In this document: piece after piece, positions 52,937 to 62,540 of the stretch | How the letters are laid out: each line of letters opens with the position of its first letter | Numbering within the stretch: position 1 is the stretch's first letter | Assembly (NCBI RefSeq): GCF_000741785.1 | Contig: NZ_JGZP01000014.1 | Span: 62,001-126,000, forward strand | Source: Bifidobacterium stellenboschense | GTDB lineage: Bacteria; Actinomycetota; Actinomycetes; Actinomycetales; Bifidobacteriaceae | Direction: 5' to 3' | DNA length: 64,000 bases | Notes under the pieces: model-generated | Databases searched by the model: none | What the model was told of the DNA's origin: nothing | Seen by the model: the letters and a program-made list of their open reading frames with translations, nothing else | Translations under genes and position numbers: made by a program

Positions 52937-54169
52937 ATGGTTGTGGATTATATTGCACGTGAGAAACTGATGTCTGCGCTGGAGAGTCACCGGAATACGC
53001 CCGAAATCAAGGTGCTCACTGGTGTTCGTCGCTGCGGCAAGAGCACGCTGCTGGATCGGTATGCGCAATCATTGCTGGATCAGGGGCTGCCGGAGCGCAA
53101 CATCTACCATCGTCGCTTCGACTCCTTCGATACGCCCATCGGGTACTCCGCCACGGACCTGTACGACGATCTCCGCCGTGCGTTTGACACCGCCGGGTCG
53201 GGGCCGTTCGTCGTGCTGCTTGACGAGATCCAGGACGTGCCCGGCTGGGAGCAGGTCGTGCGGCGGTTGCACACACGCGCCGACACGGACGTCTACATCA
53301 CAGGATCGAACGCAAGACTGCTGTCCGGCGAACTCGCCACGTACCTGACCGGACGATACGTCGAAATCCCCGTGTACCCGCTGTCCTACGACGAATACGC
53401 GACGCATATGGCGAAACGGCGGCCCGGCGCGAGCGAGGATCTGCTGTTCGCCGACTACATGATGTTCGGCGGCATGCCGGGCCTCTACGCAACCGGAACC
53501 GTCGAACCGGACCGCGCGCGGGCAGGCGAGGTGCTCGACGCCGTCTACGAGTCCGTGGTGGTCAAGGACGTGGCGCGACGTTACGGCATCCGCGACCTCG
53601 CGACGTTGGAGAAGCTGAGCCGGTACCTGTTCGCGACCTCCGGCAACCTGTTCTCCACCAACAATGTGGTGAACACGCTCAACAGCGCCGGACTAAAGGT
53701 GACATACGCCACCGTCGACAACCAGATCGACGCGTTGGAGAAGGCGTTCATCGTATACGGGTGCGAACAGTCGCGCATCCGCGGGCGGCAGCTGCTGCGA
53801 CCGCAACGCAAGTACTATCCCGTCGACAACGGGTTCCGCAACCTCGCCAACGGCTTCAACGGGGCGGACCGTGGCGCGCAGCTCGAAGGCATCGTCTACA
53901 TGGAGTTGCGCAGACGCGGCTGGAACGTGACCATCGGAGCGTTGCCGGGCGGCGAAATCGACTTCGTGGCGCGGCGTGGCGCGGAACGGCAGTATATTCA
54001 GGTCACGTTGAACATGACGGAGGAGCAGACGCGCGAACGCGAGTTGACGCCGTTGCGCAAGCTCGACGACGCATTCCCGCGGACCGTGCTCACCCTCGAC
54101 CGGTTCAGCGAAGGCGTCACCGAAGAGGGAATCCGCATCCTCAACGCGATGGACTGGTTACGGAAGTGA
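52937..54169 (+). CDS. AAA+ ATPase with DUF4143 C-terminal domain (second copy)
   Basis: 410 residues. VLTGVRRCGKSTLLDRYAQS (Walker A, about 25-45), FVVLLDEIQDVPGWEQVVRR (Walker B), YITGSNARLLSGELATYLTG and RYVEIPVYPLSYDEYATHMA. The C-terminal domain has YYPVDNGFRNLANGFNGADR and GGEIDFVARRGAERQYIQV, the DUF4143 nuclease-like core (E-I-D-F). Same architecture as 15449-16639. Function unknown. Preceded by a 40-bp palindrome that overlaps its ribosome site. Confidence 0.9.
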   Translation: MVVDYIAREKLMSALESHRNTPEIKVLTGVRRCGKSTLLDRYAQSLLDQGLPERNIYHRRFDSFDTPIGYSATDLYDDLRRAFDTAGSGPFVVLLDEIQDVPGWEQVVRRLHTRADTDVYITGSNARLLSGELATYLTGRYVEIPVYPLSYDEYATHMAKRRPGASEDLLFADYMMFGGMPGLYATGTVEPDRARAGEVLDAVYESVVVKDVARRYGIRDLATLEKLSRYLFATSGNLFSTNNVVNTLNSAGLKVTYATVDNQIDALEKAFIVYGCEQSRIRGRQLLRPQRKYYPVDNGFRNLANGFNGADRGAQLEGIVYMELRRRGWNVTIGALPGGEIDFVARRGAERQYIQVTLNMTEEQTRERELTPLRKLDDAFPRTVLTLDRFSEGVTEEGIRILNAMDWLRK

Positions 54170-54276
54170 CGACGGGGCTTTTGCCCGCCGGAAACAGCCG
54201 AACCGAAACCGGGCATAATGATCGGAGCGGATTCGGCTCTTTTCTTTGAAACAAACTGACGGTAAACTCGCGGGCT

Positions 54277-55836
54277 ATGTCTGACGAGAAGAGCACAAGC
54301 AGTATGGGCGCGGCCGGCGCGCCCGGTAGTAGTAACGCCGGCGCCTCCACCGGTACCTCCTCCACCTTGGAATCCGTCGAATCCCTCGACGCCGGCAACG
54401 AGATGGACCGTGGCCTCAACAACCGCCACGTGCAGTTCATCGCCATCGGCGGCACCATCGGCACCGGCCTGTTCCTCGGATCCGGCAAATCCATCGCCCT
54501 GACCGGCCCGAGCATCGTGTTCGTGTACATCGGCGTCGGCCTCGTGATGTTCATGCTGATGCGCGCCATCGGCGAGATGATGTACCGCGACCCGAGCCAG
54601 CACACGTTCATCAACTTCATCACCCGCTACCTCGGCAACGGGTGGGGCAAGTTCGCCGGGTGGTCGTACTGGATCGTGCTCGTGCTCATCGGCATGACCG
54701 AGATCACCGCCGTATCCACGTATTTCATCACGTTCTTCAACACGTTCGACATCGACCTGACGCCATGGAAATGGCTCATCGAACTCGTGTTCCTCGTCGT
54801 GCTCGCCACCATCAACCTCATCGCCGTGAAAGCGTTCGGAGAAGCCGAATTCTGGTTCTCGATGATCAAGATCACGCTGATCTGCGCGATGATCGTCACC
54901 GCCGTCGTCATGGTCATCGTCGGCTACCACTACGGCGCGGTGCACATCCCCGGCCACGACGGCGTCTCGCCCGCCGGCACCGCCAGCCTCGCCAACCTGT
55001 TCCACGACTTCTCCATCGCGCCCAACGGCTGGCTCGCATTCCTCATGAGCTTCCAGATGGTGTTCTTCGCCTACGAGGCCATCGAATTCGTCGGCGTCAC
55101 CGTGTCCGAAACGCAGAACCCGCGCAAGGTGCTGCCGAAGGCCATCAACGAAATCATCATGCGCATCCTCATCTTCTACGTGGGCGCGCTCGTCGCCATC
55201 ATGTGCATCGTGCCGTGGACCTCGTTCACGCCGAACAAGGACGGCTCCTTCGCATCCCCGTTCATCATGGTGTTCCAGTACGCCGGACTCAACTGGGCAT
55301 CCGCGCTCGTCTTCTTCGTCGTCATCACCGCCGCGTCGTCGTCGCTCAACTCGCTCCTCTACTCGGCCGGACGCCACCTCTACCAGCTCGCGAGCGAATC
55401 CGACTCGCCCGCGTTCTCGAAGATCGGCGTCGTGTCGAAACGCCGCGTGCCGGCGCGCGCGATCCTGATCTCCGCCGCATGCGTGCTCATGTCGCCCGTC
55501 ATCAACGCGTTCCCGCAGGTGCACAGCGCGTTCGTGCTGTTCTCGTCCGCATCCAGCGCGGTGATCATCTTCATCTATATTCTGACGATGGTCGCGCACC
55601 AGAAGTACCGTCGCTCCGCCGACTTCATCAGCGACGGATTCATCATGCCCGCGTACAAGTTCACGAACACCTTCGCCATCGTGTTCTTCGTGTTCATCTA
55701 CGTGACGCTGTTCCTCGCGTCCGACACGATCGGCTCCGGCATCGCCGGACTCGTGTGGCTCGCCGTGTTCGGCGGCTACTGCCTGCTTCACGACCGGTTC
55801 CAGAACCGTGACCTCAAGGCCGCGTTGCGGCGTTGA
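54277..55836 (+). CDS. APC-family amino-acid permease
   Basis: 519 residues. A Ser/Gly/Ala-rich N-terminal tail of about 45 residues, then the family signature LNNRHVQFIAIGGTIGTGLF and GSGKSIALTGPSIVFVYIGV. About twelve membrane segments. A central GWLAFLMSFQMVFFAYEAIE and QNPRKVLPKAINEIIMRI are typical of the AAT/GABA permease subgroup. Probably imports an amino acid; the substrate is not assigned. Followed by a terminator at 55883. Confidence 0.92.
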   Translation: MSDEKSTSSMGAAGAPGSSNAGASTGTSSTLESVESLDAGNEMDRGLNNRHVQFIAIGGTIGTGLFLGSGKSIALTGPSIVFVYIGVGLVMFMLMRAIGEMMYRDPSQHTFINFITRYLGNGWGKFAGWSYWIVLVLIGMTEITAVSTYFITFFNTFDIDLTPWKWLIELVFLVVLATINLIAVKAFGEAEFWFSMIKITLICAMIVTAVVMVIVGYHYGAVHIPGHDGVSPAGTASLANLFHDFSIAPNGWLAFLMSFQMVFFAYEAIEFVGVTVSETQNPRKVLPKAINEIIMRILIFYVGALVAIMCIVPWTSFTPNKDGSFASPFIMVFQYAGLNWASALVFFVVITAASSSLNSLLYSAGRHLYQLASESDSPAFSKIGVVSKRRVPARAILISAACVLMSPVINAFPQVHSAFVLFSSASSAVIIFIYILTMVAHQKYRRSADFISDGFIMPAYKFTNTFAIVFFVFIYVTLFLASDTIGSGIAGLVWLAVFGGYCLLHDRFQNRDLKAALRR

Positions 55837-55882
55837 CGCCCGTCATGTCGCCGTTTGTGCGGTGTTGCATGAGTGGGAGTAT

Positions 55883-55920
55883 GGAAGCCCGCCCGGTGGT
55901 TCCCACCGTGGCGGGCTTCC
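55883..55920. terminator. Terminator after the permease
   Basis: GGAAGCCCGCC and GGCGGGCTTCC pair around CGGTGGTTCCCACCG, itself a hairpin. The gap 55921-56610 has no supportable gene, only the hairpin repeats noted separately. Confidence 0.85.
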
Positions 55921-56082
55921 GTGTTCGTTGCGTGGGTGCGCACGTCACGTGTGTCACGTGTAAGCGCTGACACGTCCGGGAAAGAGGGCAGATTCTGTAT
56001 GAGATTTCACAGTGTGACACGCCGTCCGCTGGTGGTTGCGGCCGCGGGAAGCACGCTGGTGCCGGAAGAGCTGGTGATGACC

Positions 56083-56122
56083 ACCCCCAATCGGCTACGC
56101 CGACAGCCCCCGCCAGCGGGGG
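56083..56122 (-). repeat. GC-rich hairpin repeat, copy 2
   Basis: ACCCCCAATCGGCTACGCCG then ACAGCCCCCGCCAGCGGGGG. Same design as the other copies: a variable GC hairpin beside a CCCCC/GGGGG hairpin. Confidence 0.5.
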
Positions 56123-56288
56123 CCGAGAAACGGGCGACGGTGGCGGCGCTGTTGCGGCGGCCACTGCGACTGGCGGTGGTGTGCGGACGGTGCGGAGCAC
56201 GGGAGGCGCGCACGACACCCACCCTGACCCCGACCTCGGCGACCAGCTGCGCGACGTCAGCGACTAGGAGAGCGGTACTGGCTTTGCG

Positions 56289-56331
56289 CCCCCTTTAGGG
56301 GGAGCTGGCGGCCGCAGGTCGACTGAGGGAG
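56289..56331 (+). repeat. GC-rich hairpin repeat, copy 3
   Basis: CCCCCTTTAGGGGGAGCTGG, a GGCCG tip and GACTGAGGGAG. Confidence 0.5.
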
Positions 56332-56506
56332 TATCCGGACCTCAGTCCGGCCGTGAAAATCGGCCCTCTCTAACGGGACATCGCCGTCAAGCAAACGCCA
56401 GCGGCGTTTGTAGGCGATGTGCGAGCCGGCCGGCGAGCTGATATATGGTCAGCCGAAGGCTGTCCATAATTGTCGGACGGTTGGCCCGCGTAGAGATCTG
56501 ATTCCT

Positions 56507-56553
56507 GGCCCCCTCTGACGAGGGGGCTGTCCGCGGAGCGGACTGGGGGAGAG
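56507..56553 (+). repeat. GC-rich hairpin repeat, copy 4
   Basis: GGCCCCCTCTGACGAGGGGG, then CTGTCCGCGGAGCGGACTGG and GGGAGAG. Confidence 0.5.
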
Positions 56554-56610
56554 ATAGCCGGAACGTGCCGTTTGCAGCAGTTGCCGTCCGCCACGCCATC
56601 AGATACGATT

Positions 56611-57837
56611 TCAGACGTGAGGAAGATCGTTCTCCTCCGGTTCGTCTTCGTATTGTTTGATAGCAATATGCAATTTGTTTTGCGCTCTGCAGATTAAATC
56701 GTGAATCAACATGGGGTTATTCTCTTGGAATGTATCCAAAGAATCCAATGCGCTATGGGCATAATCTGAATCCTGTCGAGAGGAAATGGTAAATGAAAGA
56801 TTTCGCATGACTTGGGATTCCGATGCGACTATGGAATATAAAAGAAGGAAATTGATGAAACCAAATTCTATGCGGTCCATATTTCTGATAGTATTGATTG
56901 TGATTGGCGTATCGTCATTCATTGATTTGATGACATAGGCAACGTCATCGGCTTTGAAGAAATGCGAAATTCTTGTGTTGAATATATAGTTGCCGATATA
57001 GGAAACGGTGTTATCAATGTCGGTGGATAACATGTCATATGTTATAACGTTTAAGTGGTTATAGTATTGCCTGTAAAAAGTAGCAATCTGCCTTTCACTT
57101 GAATGGGTCCGCATATCATGGGCGCACTGGAAAATTGCATCGCAAAGGATGCCTTTGGATGGAAGATTGTCAAAAATCGCTTCAACGATAATGGGGCTTC
57201 TATTGTTTTGCGCAATTTGCAGGAGGCATTGTTCGAGCGCTGTGCCAAAGAGTTCGCTGGGTAACCTGTCTATCCATCTTGAGGCCTCATGCGCATTTTC
57301 CCAAGAGTGGTTTGTGAGGATATCGGTTATGAGTCGAAGTGTATTTGCGCGTAGCTCTTGACATGTTTTCTCGTCTTCGGTGTAGTCGTAGAGCGTAGAG
57401 TTCGTAGTTTGTACCGCTTCTATAGCTTCTTCGATATTGTCGCTCATTGTGACGATGCGGTTAGCTGCTGTCGTGACAAATAATGCCATTTGGTTTATTC
57501 TGTTTGTGGTATCTCCATGAAAGAAGTTAATATGATTTCTGTCAACTGGAAGCGGATGACCATAGATAAGGTCTTTGCACTGTGTCGGATGTTTCGAACA
57601 TATGTCAAGCCATAGTTGTAAATCTGCATTGCGCTCTACCTTGCTTAAAACGAGTATTTTAGTAACCTCTGTATCTTCCGATTGCTCAAGCGCGGAAGAC
57701 ATCATTGAATCAAACAATCGCCACTTACTTAATGTATAATCTCGAAGATTGGCAATCTTTTTGCTTATGGTTTTCGTAGATTGCCATGGACTTTTGGCTG
57801 AAAAAAAGATTGTAGAGGTTAAAATACCTAATTTCAC
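56611..57837 (-). CDS. Unknown protein, probably the cytoplasmic continuation of the membrane protein at 57725-58693
   Basis: Up to 408 residues in this frame, AT-rich, hydrophilic and largely helical (KILVLSKVERNADLQLWLDI, then TTAANRIVTMSDNIEEAIEA). No family recognised. It overlaps the upstream gene by 113 bp. The segment IANLRDYTLSKWRLFDSMMS reads naturally from the upstream frame if one A is removed from CAAAAAG near 57765. So this may be one gene of about 690 residues that is frameshifted (or translated by slippage), or an independent gene starting at ATG 57705. Confidence 0.6.
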   Translation of the reverse strand: MKLGILTSTIFFSAKSPWQSTKTISKKIANLRDYTLSKWRLFDSMMSSALEQSEDTEVTKILVLSKVERNADLQLWLDICSKHPTQCKDLIYGHPLPVDRNHINFFHGDTTNRINQMALFVTTAANRIVTMSDNIEEAIEAVQTTNSTLYDYTEDEKTCQELRANTLRLITDILTNHSWENAHEASRWIDRLPSELFGTALEQCLLQIAQNNRSPIIVEAIFDNLPSKGILCDAIFQCAHDMRTHSSERQIATFYRQYYNHLNVITYDMLSTDIDNTVSYIGNYIFNTRISHFFKADDVAYVIKSMNDDTPITINTIRNMDRIEFGFINFLLLYSIVASESQVMRNLSFTISSRQDSDYAHSALDSLDTFQENNPMLIHDLICRAQNKLHIAIKQYEDEPEENDLPHV

Positions 57838-58693
57838 TAAGGACTATATTCCAGTAGGTGACTTGATCGGACGTTGTGAGGAATTTTCTTGCGAACCGGT
57901 CTATTGGATTAGTTTGGCCCGTTTTTATATATTGTGAGTAATGATATACGTAATTGTTTTTATATGCCTTCTCGATTTGATACTCCGCATATTGTTGAGC
58001 GATTTTTGAAGAATCGCCTCTAATCCAAAGTAAGGAAAGACAGCCGTTGACTGTTAATAGGAGACATAGTACGCAAAAACAGTATAGAGATGTCCATAAA
58101 TAGAACAATGGGGATTTGGTGTCAAATTTCAGCAGTCCAGATTTTGCTATTAGGGAGGGCATTTTGACTGTTGAGGAAATCGGTAATATGTAAAGAAGTG
58201 TGAGTGCTATTCCAAATGTTTTGGATTGAATGAGTTGAAAACCTATATGCTCATTGAGCAGTATTTTACTTCGATTGGACATGAGGTAGGTGTCATTGTC
58301 ATTGTCCTTGACGAACGAGTTAATGAATGAGATTGATAGCGAAATTAGTGCTGTCAGCCCCATGGTGAATTGCAATGTGCTTTGAAGATAACGTTCGTCT
58401 GATGGCAGTATTTTATCAAATACTACTTTTGGAATATCTGTAATTACGGCTGCTGTGATGCAAAATATAAAAATAGCCCTAATGTTCATATCGGATAATA
58501 TATATTTCATTCTGGCGTAGAATTTATATCTTCTCAGTCCATTAATGCAATATGCCGTATTTCGCATTATTTCTTTAATAAATGGAATGAAGATGCATAG
58601 GAAAATAAATGGTGAAATTATTTTCACATACTCGGGGAGTGAAGATAGTCCTTGTATCATTAATTTAATGACTTGTGATAGATTGTTTATCAT
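57725..58693 (-). CDS. Unknown multi-pass membrane protein
   Basis: 322 residues, AT-rich. At least four hydrophobic segments: ISPFIFLCIFIPFIKEIM, IRAIFIFCITAAVITDIP, FTMGLTALISLSISFINSFV and LFYLWTSLYCFCVLCLLLTV. The C-terminal 100 residues are soluble. No family recognised. It lies 26 bp downstream of the larger membrane protein at 58720-60753 and overlaps 56611-57837, forming a three-part minus-strand cluster. Confidence 0.7.
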   Translation of the reverse strand: MINNLSQVIKLMIQGLSSLPEYVKIISPFIFLCIFIPFIKEIMRNTAYCINGLRRYKFYARMKYILSDMNIRAIFIFCITAAVITDIPKVVFDKILPSDERYLQSTLQFTMGLTALISLSISFINSFVKDNDNDTYLMSNRSKILLNEHIGFQLIQSKTFGIALTLLYILPISSTVKMPSLIAKSGLLKFDTKSPLFYLWTSLYCFCVLCLLLTVNGCLSLLWIRGDSSKIAQQYAEYQIEKAYKNNYVYHYSQYIKTGQTNPIDRFARKFLTTSDQVTYWNIVLSEIRYFNLYNLFFSQKSMAIYENHKQKDCQSSRLYIK

Positions 58694-58719
58694 ACTTTCA
58701 ATACTTCATTCGTTTTTGT

Positions 58720-60753
58720 TTATTGATTTGGGAGGTTTTGAGGTGCTATGAGGCGAAGGACGCCGTAAATCAGTAGCCATAATCCTAAGATGACGCACAG
58801 TGCCGAAGCGCAAAAGAACGGGAGGATGATTAGGCCGTCCGCATTATTGGCGGCACAGAACGCGCACAATGCTGCTATTACACTCAATACTATTATAGCG
58901 ATTTTCCTCAGCCAGCCCATCTCGGTGCGAATCAGCATCCCCGCAATCACCGCTGCGATGGCGAATCCGACTGTGACTCCAGCGACTATCTTAGGGTGCT
59001 GATTCGTATACTGAATGAAAGACAATTGTGAATTGCCGCACGTGACGTTATACAGCATCCACAGCTGGAACGGCAAAAGAGACAATGCCGAATACCGTGG
59101 AATGCGGAGCATCCTAGTCGCCGTGCTGCTCTCATCACGTGGCGCGATGAAGAACGTGACGCCGAGCTGGGCGAGTATCATCGTGCGGAACAGGATGCCG
59201 GCTGGAGTGTTGGGCAGCGCTGTGGCCGTTGTGGTGGACGGTGACAGAATTGTTACCGTTGTTAAATGCGTCAACGATGCATACAGCACCAATAGCACCA
59301 TTTGAATGGCGAAGAACGTCACCATTGGAATGATGTTACGGAGACGGGGAATCAGCAGTCCGGAGACGTAGGTGATACGTTCCGGCGCATCCTCCGGCTC
59401 CTCGTCATCGTGTTCCCGCATGTGCAGTGACGTGAAGAGCTCCGTATCGCTGATGATGCTTTGTTCATCGCCTTCGTAATGATCACGTACGAGAACAGGA
59501 CGTACATCCTTGGCGAAACGATGAACCAGAAATGTGGATGAGCGTAGCCATATGTACGGCTTGTTGAATTCCCTGAACAACATCATGGCGAGGGTGATTC
59601 TGCCGGCTTTGACGACGAATGCGCGGACGGAGGCAAGACAAGACTTGAAGCCGGCGATTCTGCCGGCTTTGTTCTCGGACTGGGTGCCGGGTCTCGGTTT
59701 TGGTGCCGTTTCCTGGTCTATCGCCTTATTGATTTGATGGATCTCATCTCGTACGCCGTCCAATCGTTCGTATCGTGAAAGAGTGAACTGATATGTGCGT
59801 CTTCCGGACGTCTGTGCGGGAATGAAGACAAGAACGGGATAATGCTCCTTGAATTGTTGCAATAGATCCTGATACTGAAACAAGATGGACAGACGATACT
59901 TCAGATCGTCCAGATTTTCGGCGCTCTGCTGCGCCGCGTTGTGATGGACACAGTCGCCTCCGAGCAGTGGACCATTCGGAGCCTGCAGAATCCTTTTAAA
60001 CTCTGTTTCTCGTCGATTTGGCGCCACGGTCCCATAACGGTCTTCCTCATAGTGCCGTATCGCTCCCAGCGCGTCCTTATCCTTTTCCTTATTGGCCGCG
60101 TCCTTCCAAGCGGCCACACTGTCCGCAGATATCAGATAGTTGTCATCGAGATGCCAGAAAAACGCATCGAAATCGGCATAGGACCGTTCTATCTGCGCAT
60201 TCCTGTCTGCCGTCGGCAGGTTGCCGCCCAGATTGAAAATGTGGTCCCAGCCATGGTAGATCTCATTGAGTTCCCCGACCGGCAGCTTCTTGTGATAGCT
60301 GAGTTCGTATCTTGCGGAAAGGAAATACGCGGCAATTAATGCGGCGAAAGCATTATTGGCTCCGCGGTGCGTCATATATGAGCCATCGCCGTCGGAAGCG
60401 CACATATAGTCGGTGGCGACGTACCTTCGAATAAGAAGCAGCGGAAGAGGAACCAGCTCGCCCTCGTCGAGTCGTCCCAAACCGCAATCCTGTGCAATGC
60501 CCTGCACGACAGACCAATCGATTTCGAATGTCCAGGTTTCATCCTGTCGGCCCAGATTGCTGATATCGATGGTACGGCGCTGCTGTTTCAGCCAAGGCCG
60601 CTCCCTATCGAACGGAACATGTCTGTCGCTATAACGGAGACACTCATCCACTTGCAGCCTGTATAGGAACTCCATTTCCTTCGACGACAGCAACGACTGG
60701 CAATGCTCGGACATGTATTCTCCGGAAGCAAAATGCTCGAATTGGGCGACCAT
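58720..60753 (-). CDS. Unknown large membrane-anchored protein
   Basis: 677 residues from ATG 60753 (AGGAGG 4 bases upstream). Residues 1-430 are soluble and acidic, with aromatic-rich motifs (YHGWDHIFNLGGNLPTADRN, YADFDAFFWHLDDNYLISAD). The C-terminal 200 residues hold about six membrane helices (MVTFFAIQMVLLVLYASLTH, FCASALCVILGLWLLIYGVL). This large soluble domain plus membrane block is not a family I recognise. First gene of the cluster. Confidence 0.75.
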   Translation of the reverse strand: MVAQFEHFASGEYMSEHCQSLLSSKEMEFLYRLQVDECLRYSDRHVPFDRERPWLKQQRRTIDISNLGRQDETWTFEIDWSVVQGIAQDCGLGRLDEGELVPLPLLLIRRYVATDYMCASDGDGSYMTHRGANNAFAALIAAYFLSARYELSYHKKLPVGELNEIYHGWDHIFNLGGNLPTADRNAQIERSYADFDAFFWHLDDNYLISADSVAAWKDAANKEKDKDALGAIRHYEEDRYGTVAPNRRETEFKRILQAPNGPLLGGDCVHHNAAQQSAENLDDLKYRLSILFQYQDLLQQFKEHYPVLVFIPAQTSGRRTYQFTLSRYERLDGVRDEIHQINKAIDQETAPKPRPGTQSENKAGRIAGFKSCLASVRAFVVKAGRITLAMMLFREFNKPYIWLRSSTFLVHRFAKDVRPVLVRDHYEGDEQSIISDTELFTSLHMREHDDEEPEDAPERITYVSGLLIPRLRNIIPMVTFFAIQMVLLVLYASLTHLTTVTILSPSTTTATALPNTPAGILFRTMILAQLGVTFFIAPRDESSTATRMLRIPRYSALSLLPFQLWMLYNVTCGNSQLSFIQYTNQHPKIVAGVTVGFAIAAVIAGMLIRTEMGWLRKIAIIVLSVIAALCAFCAANNADGLIILPFFCASALCVILGLWLLIYGVLRLIAPQNLPNQ

Positions 60754-60896
60754 GCCCCCTCCTTTCCTCATACGCTCCCCTTTTTTTCCAATTGGGAGGC
60801 GCATGACCGCGGCGACTTCTGCGCTGATACATAGGCTTCTCTGCCTATTGGGTGTTGATGGGTGCTGATGAGCACCGATGCCTAGACGGTCACCGT

Positions 60897-60943
60897 CTCA
60901 TTGAGTGGCATGCCGCAGACAAGGTGACATACCGCTCAATGAG
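60897..60943. promoter_or_regulatory. Inverted repeat upstream of the membrane-protein cluster
   Basis: TCATTGAGTGG and CCGCTCAATGA match at 10 of 11 positions, about 22 bp apart, 145 bp upstream of the gene start at 60753. The spacing suits a dimeric regulator or a weak terminator for the small gene at 60970-61206. Confidence 0.5.
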
Positions 60944-60969
60944 TATCTGTGTGCTGCAGGGTCTTCCCG

Positions 60970-61206
60970 CTACAGAGTCTTGTACGCGTTGAACGGCAGT
61001 TTTGCGATTTCCTCTCCACGCTTCCTACGGATGCGCACTGTCTCGATGCAGGAATCCAACAAACCGGATTCATCAGTGCTTCGCCGAGTCATGGGTTTCG
61101 GCGTAGTTGTCTGATTGTTCGACACGGTCGCATACTTCAATCCCGGACGATAATGCTGGCTCCGCTGCCACCGGCGCATAGGGTTGGTGATTCCTGAAGT
61201 GGTCAT
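60970..61206 (-). CDS. Small basic protein of unknown function
   Basis: 78 residues from ATG 61206 (GGGGAAAGAG upstream). Arg/Thr-rich: MTTSGITNPMRRWQRSQHYR, then SCIETVRIRRKRGEEIAKLP. No family recognised. Located upstream of the membrane-protein cluster on the same strand. Low confidence that it is expressed. Confidence 0.4.
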   Translation of the reverse strand: MTTSGITNPMRRWQRSQHYRPGLKYATVSNNQTTTPKPMTRRSTDESGLLDSCIETVRIRRKRGEEIAKLPFNAYKTL

Positions 61207-61392
61207 GGTCTCTTTCCCCGTCATACGTGTCTTTAAAATTAAGACTCGAGGATACCACAACATATGGGCAAAATTGATAACATAAGCGATTCTTCATCTT
61301 TATGCAAGGTTGCGGGATAGACGGCGTGTCGTTGCCTTGCTTGGCGGTGCTCTGGGGGTGCTTGGCGAGCCGAACTGTGCGATGATGGGAGC

Positions 61393-62409
61393 ATGAGTGC
61401 AATTGCAGTGAAGCAGGGACAGCAAGAACCGCAGGAACGGCAGGAGTTAGGCGGTGAATCGCCGAATATCGTTCGGTTCGCAGGGAAGGCGCGCGTGCCG
61501 CGGCTCGGCATGGGGACGATGGCGCTCGCCATCGAAGGGCGGCCCGACCGCGAGACCGCGATCGCGACGATTCACGCCGGACTCGACGCGGGCGTGCGGT
61601 ACCTCGACACTGCATGGTCGTACTATCTGCCGTCGGCGCTGGGAGTGGACGGCACGGGGGGGCCGGGCGACTTCGGGTATGGCGAGAAGCTCGTGCGCGA
61701 CGCGCTCGCCACATGGGACGGGCCGCGCGACGAGGTGCTCGTCGCCACGAAGACCGGATATCGGCGGACGATCGAGGTGCCGGGCGAGGACGCGGCGCCC
61801 CGTCAGCATTTGCAGGCGGAGGGGAGCCGGTACGGGTGGATGGCGGATTCGCGGCCGGAGACGATGATTCGTGACGCGAAGGAATCCGCGCGGCACCTCG
61901 GTGTGGACGCGCTCGACCTGCTGTATTCGCACGGGCCGGACCCTGCCGTGCCCTACGAGGACCAGGTCGGCGCACTGAAGACGCTGCTTGACGAAGGCGT
62001 GATCCGCTATGCGGGCATCTCGCGCGTGAACAACGAGCAGATCGACGTGGCGCGTCGGATTCTCGGGAGCAAGCTCGTCGCCGTGCAGAACCAGTTCTCG
62101 CCGTCGCACCCCGATCCGGAGCACACGATGGAGCATTGTGCTTCGCTCGGGCTCGACTTTGTCTGCTGGTCGCCGCTCGGCGGGTTCCTCGACCCGTTCG
62201 ACAGCCACGCCTACGACCCGTTCCGCGCGGTCGCCGCGGCGCGTGGCATCTCCTACCAGCGGGTAGTGCTCGCATGGGAGCTCACGCGCTACGGCCGGCT
62301 GTTCACCATCCCCAGCGCCCGCAACCCGCACGAGATCCGCGACTCCTTCGCCGCGGTCGACCTGCAGTTGTCTGACGAGGAACTGGCGACGCTCGCGGCG
62401 TTGGACTGA
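61393..62409 (+). CDS. Aldo/keto reductase
   Basis: 338 residues. A (beta/alpha)8 reductase with the catalytic set visible: Asp and Tyr in VRYLDTAWSYYLPS, Lys in VLVATKTGYRR and His in LDLLYSHGPDPA. FTIPSARNPHEIRDSFAAVD binds NADP near the C-terminus. It reduces carbonyls with NADPH; the substrate is unknown. Stands alone. Confidence 0.9.
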   Translation: MSAIAVKQGQQEPQERQELGGESPNIVRFAGKARVPRLGMGTMALAIEGRPDRETAIATIHAGLDAGVRYLDTAWSYYLPSALGVDGTGGPGDFGYGEKLVRDALATWDGPRDEVLVATKTGYRRTIEVPGEDAAPRQHLQAEGSRYGWMADSRPETMIRDAKESARHLGVDALDLLYSHGPDPAVPYEDQVGALKTLLDEGVIRYAGISRVNNEQIDVARRILGSKLVAVQNQFSPSHPDPEHTMEHCASLGLDFVCWSPLGGFLDPFDSHAYDPFRAVAAARGISYQRVVLAWELTRYGRLFTIPSARNPHEIRDSFAAVDLQLSDEELATLAALD

Positions 62410-62540
62410 GGCCCGGTGGCGATGGCTTGGTGACGACCGGGCTAATGGGCGCAGCTGAATGGGTGTGGCATGCTCCTTGCTCCCTGATGTAGGGGGGCTG
62501 CCTCGACTCGCGCCGTTGGGGCGTGGGCACCGTGGACTTT

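Noticed and set aside
53998-55791. Long minus-strand frame (597 residues) opposite the amino-acid permease and ATPase
   Set aside because: Asp/Glu/His-rich composition from a high-GC antisense strand; the plus-strand permease has clear family motifs.
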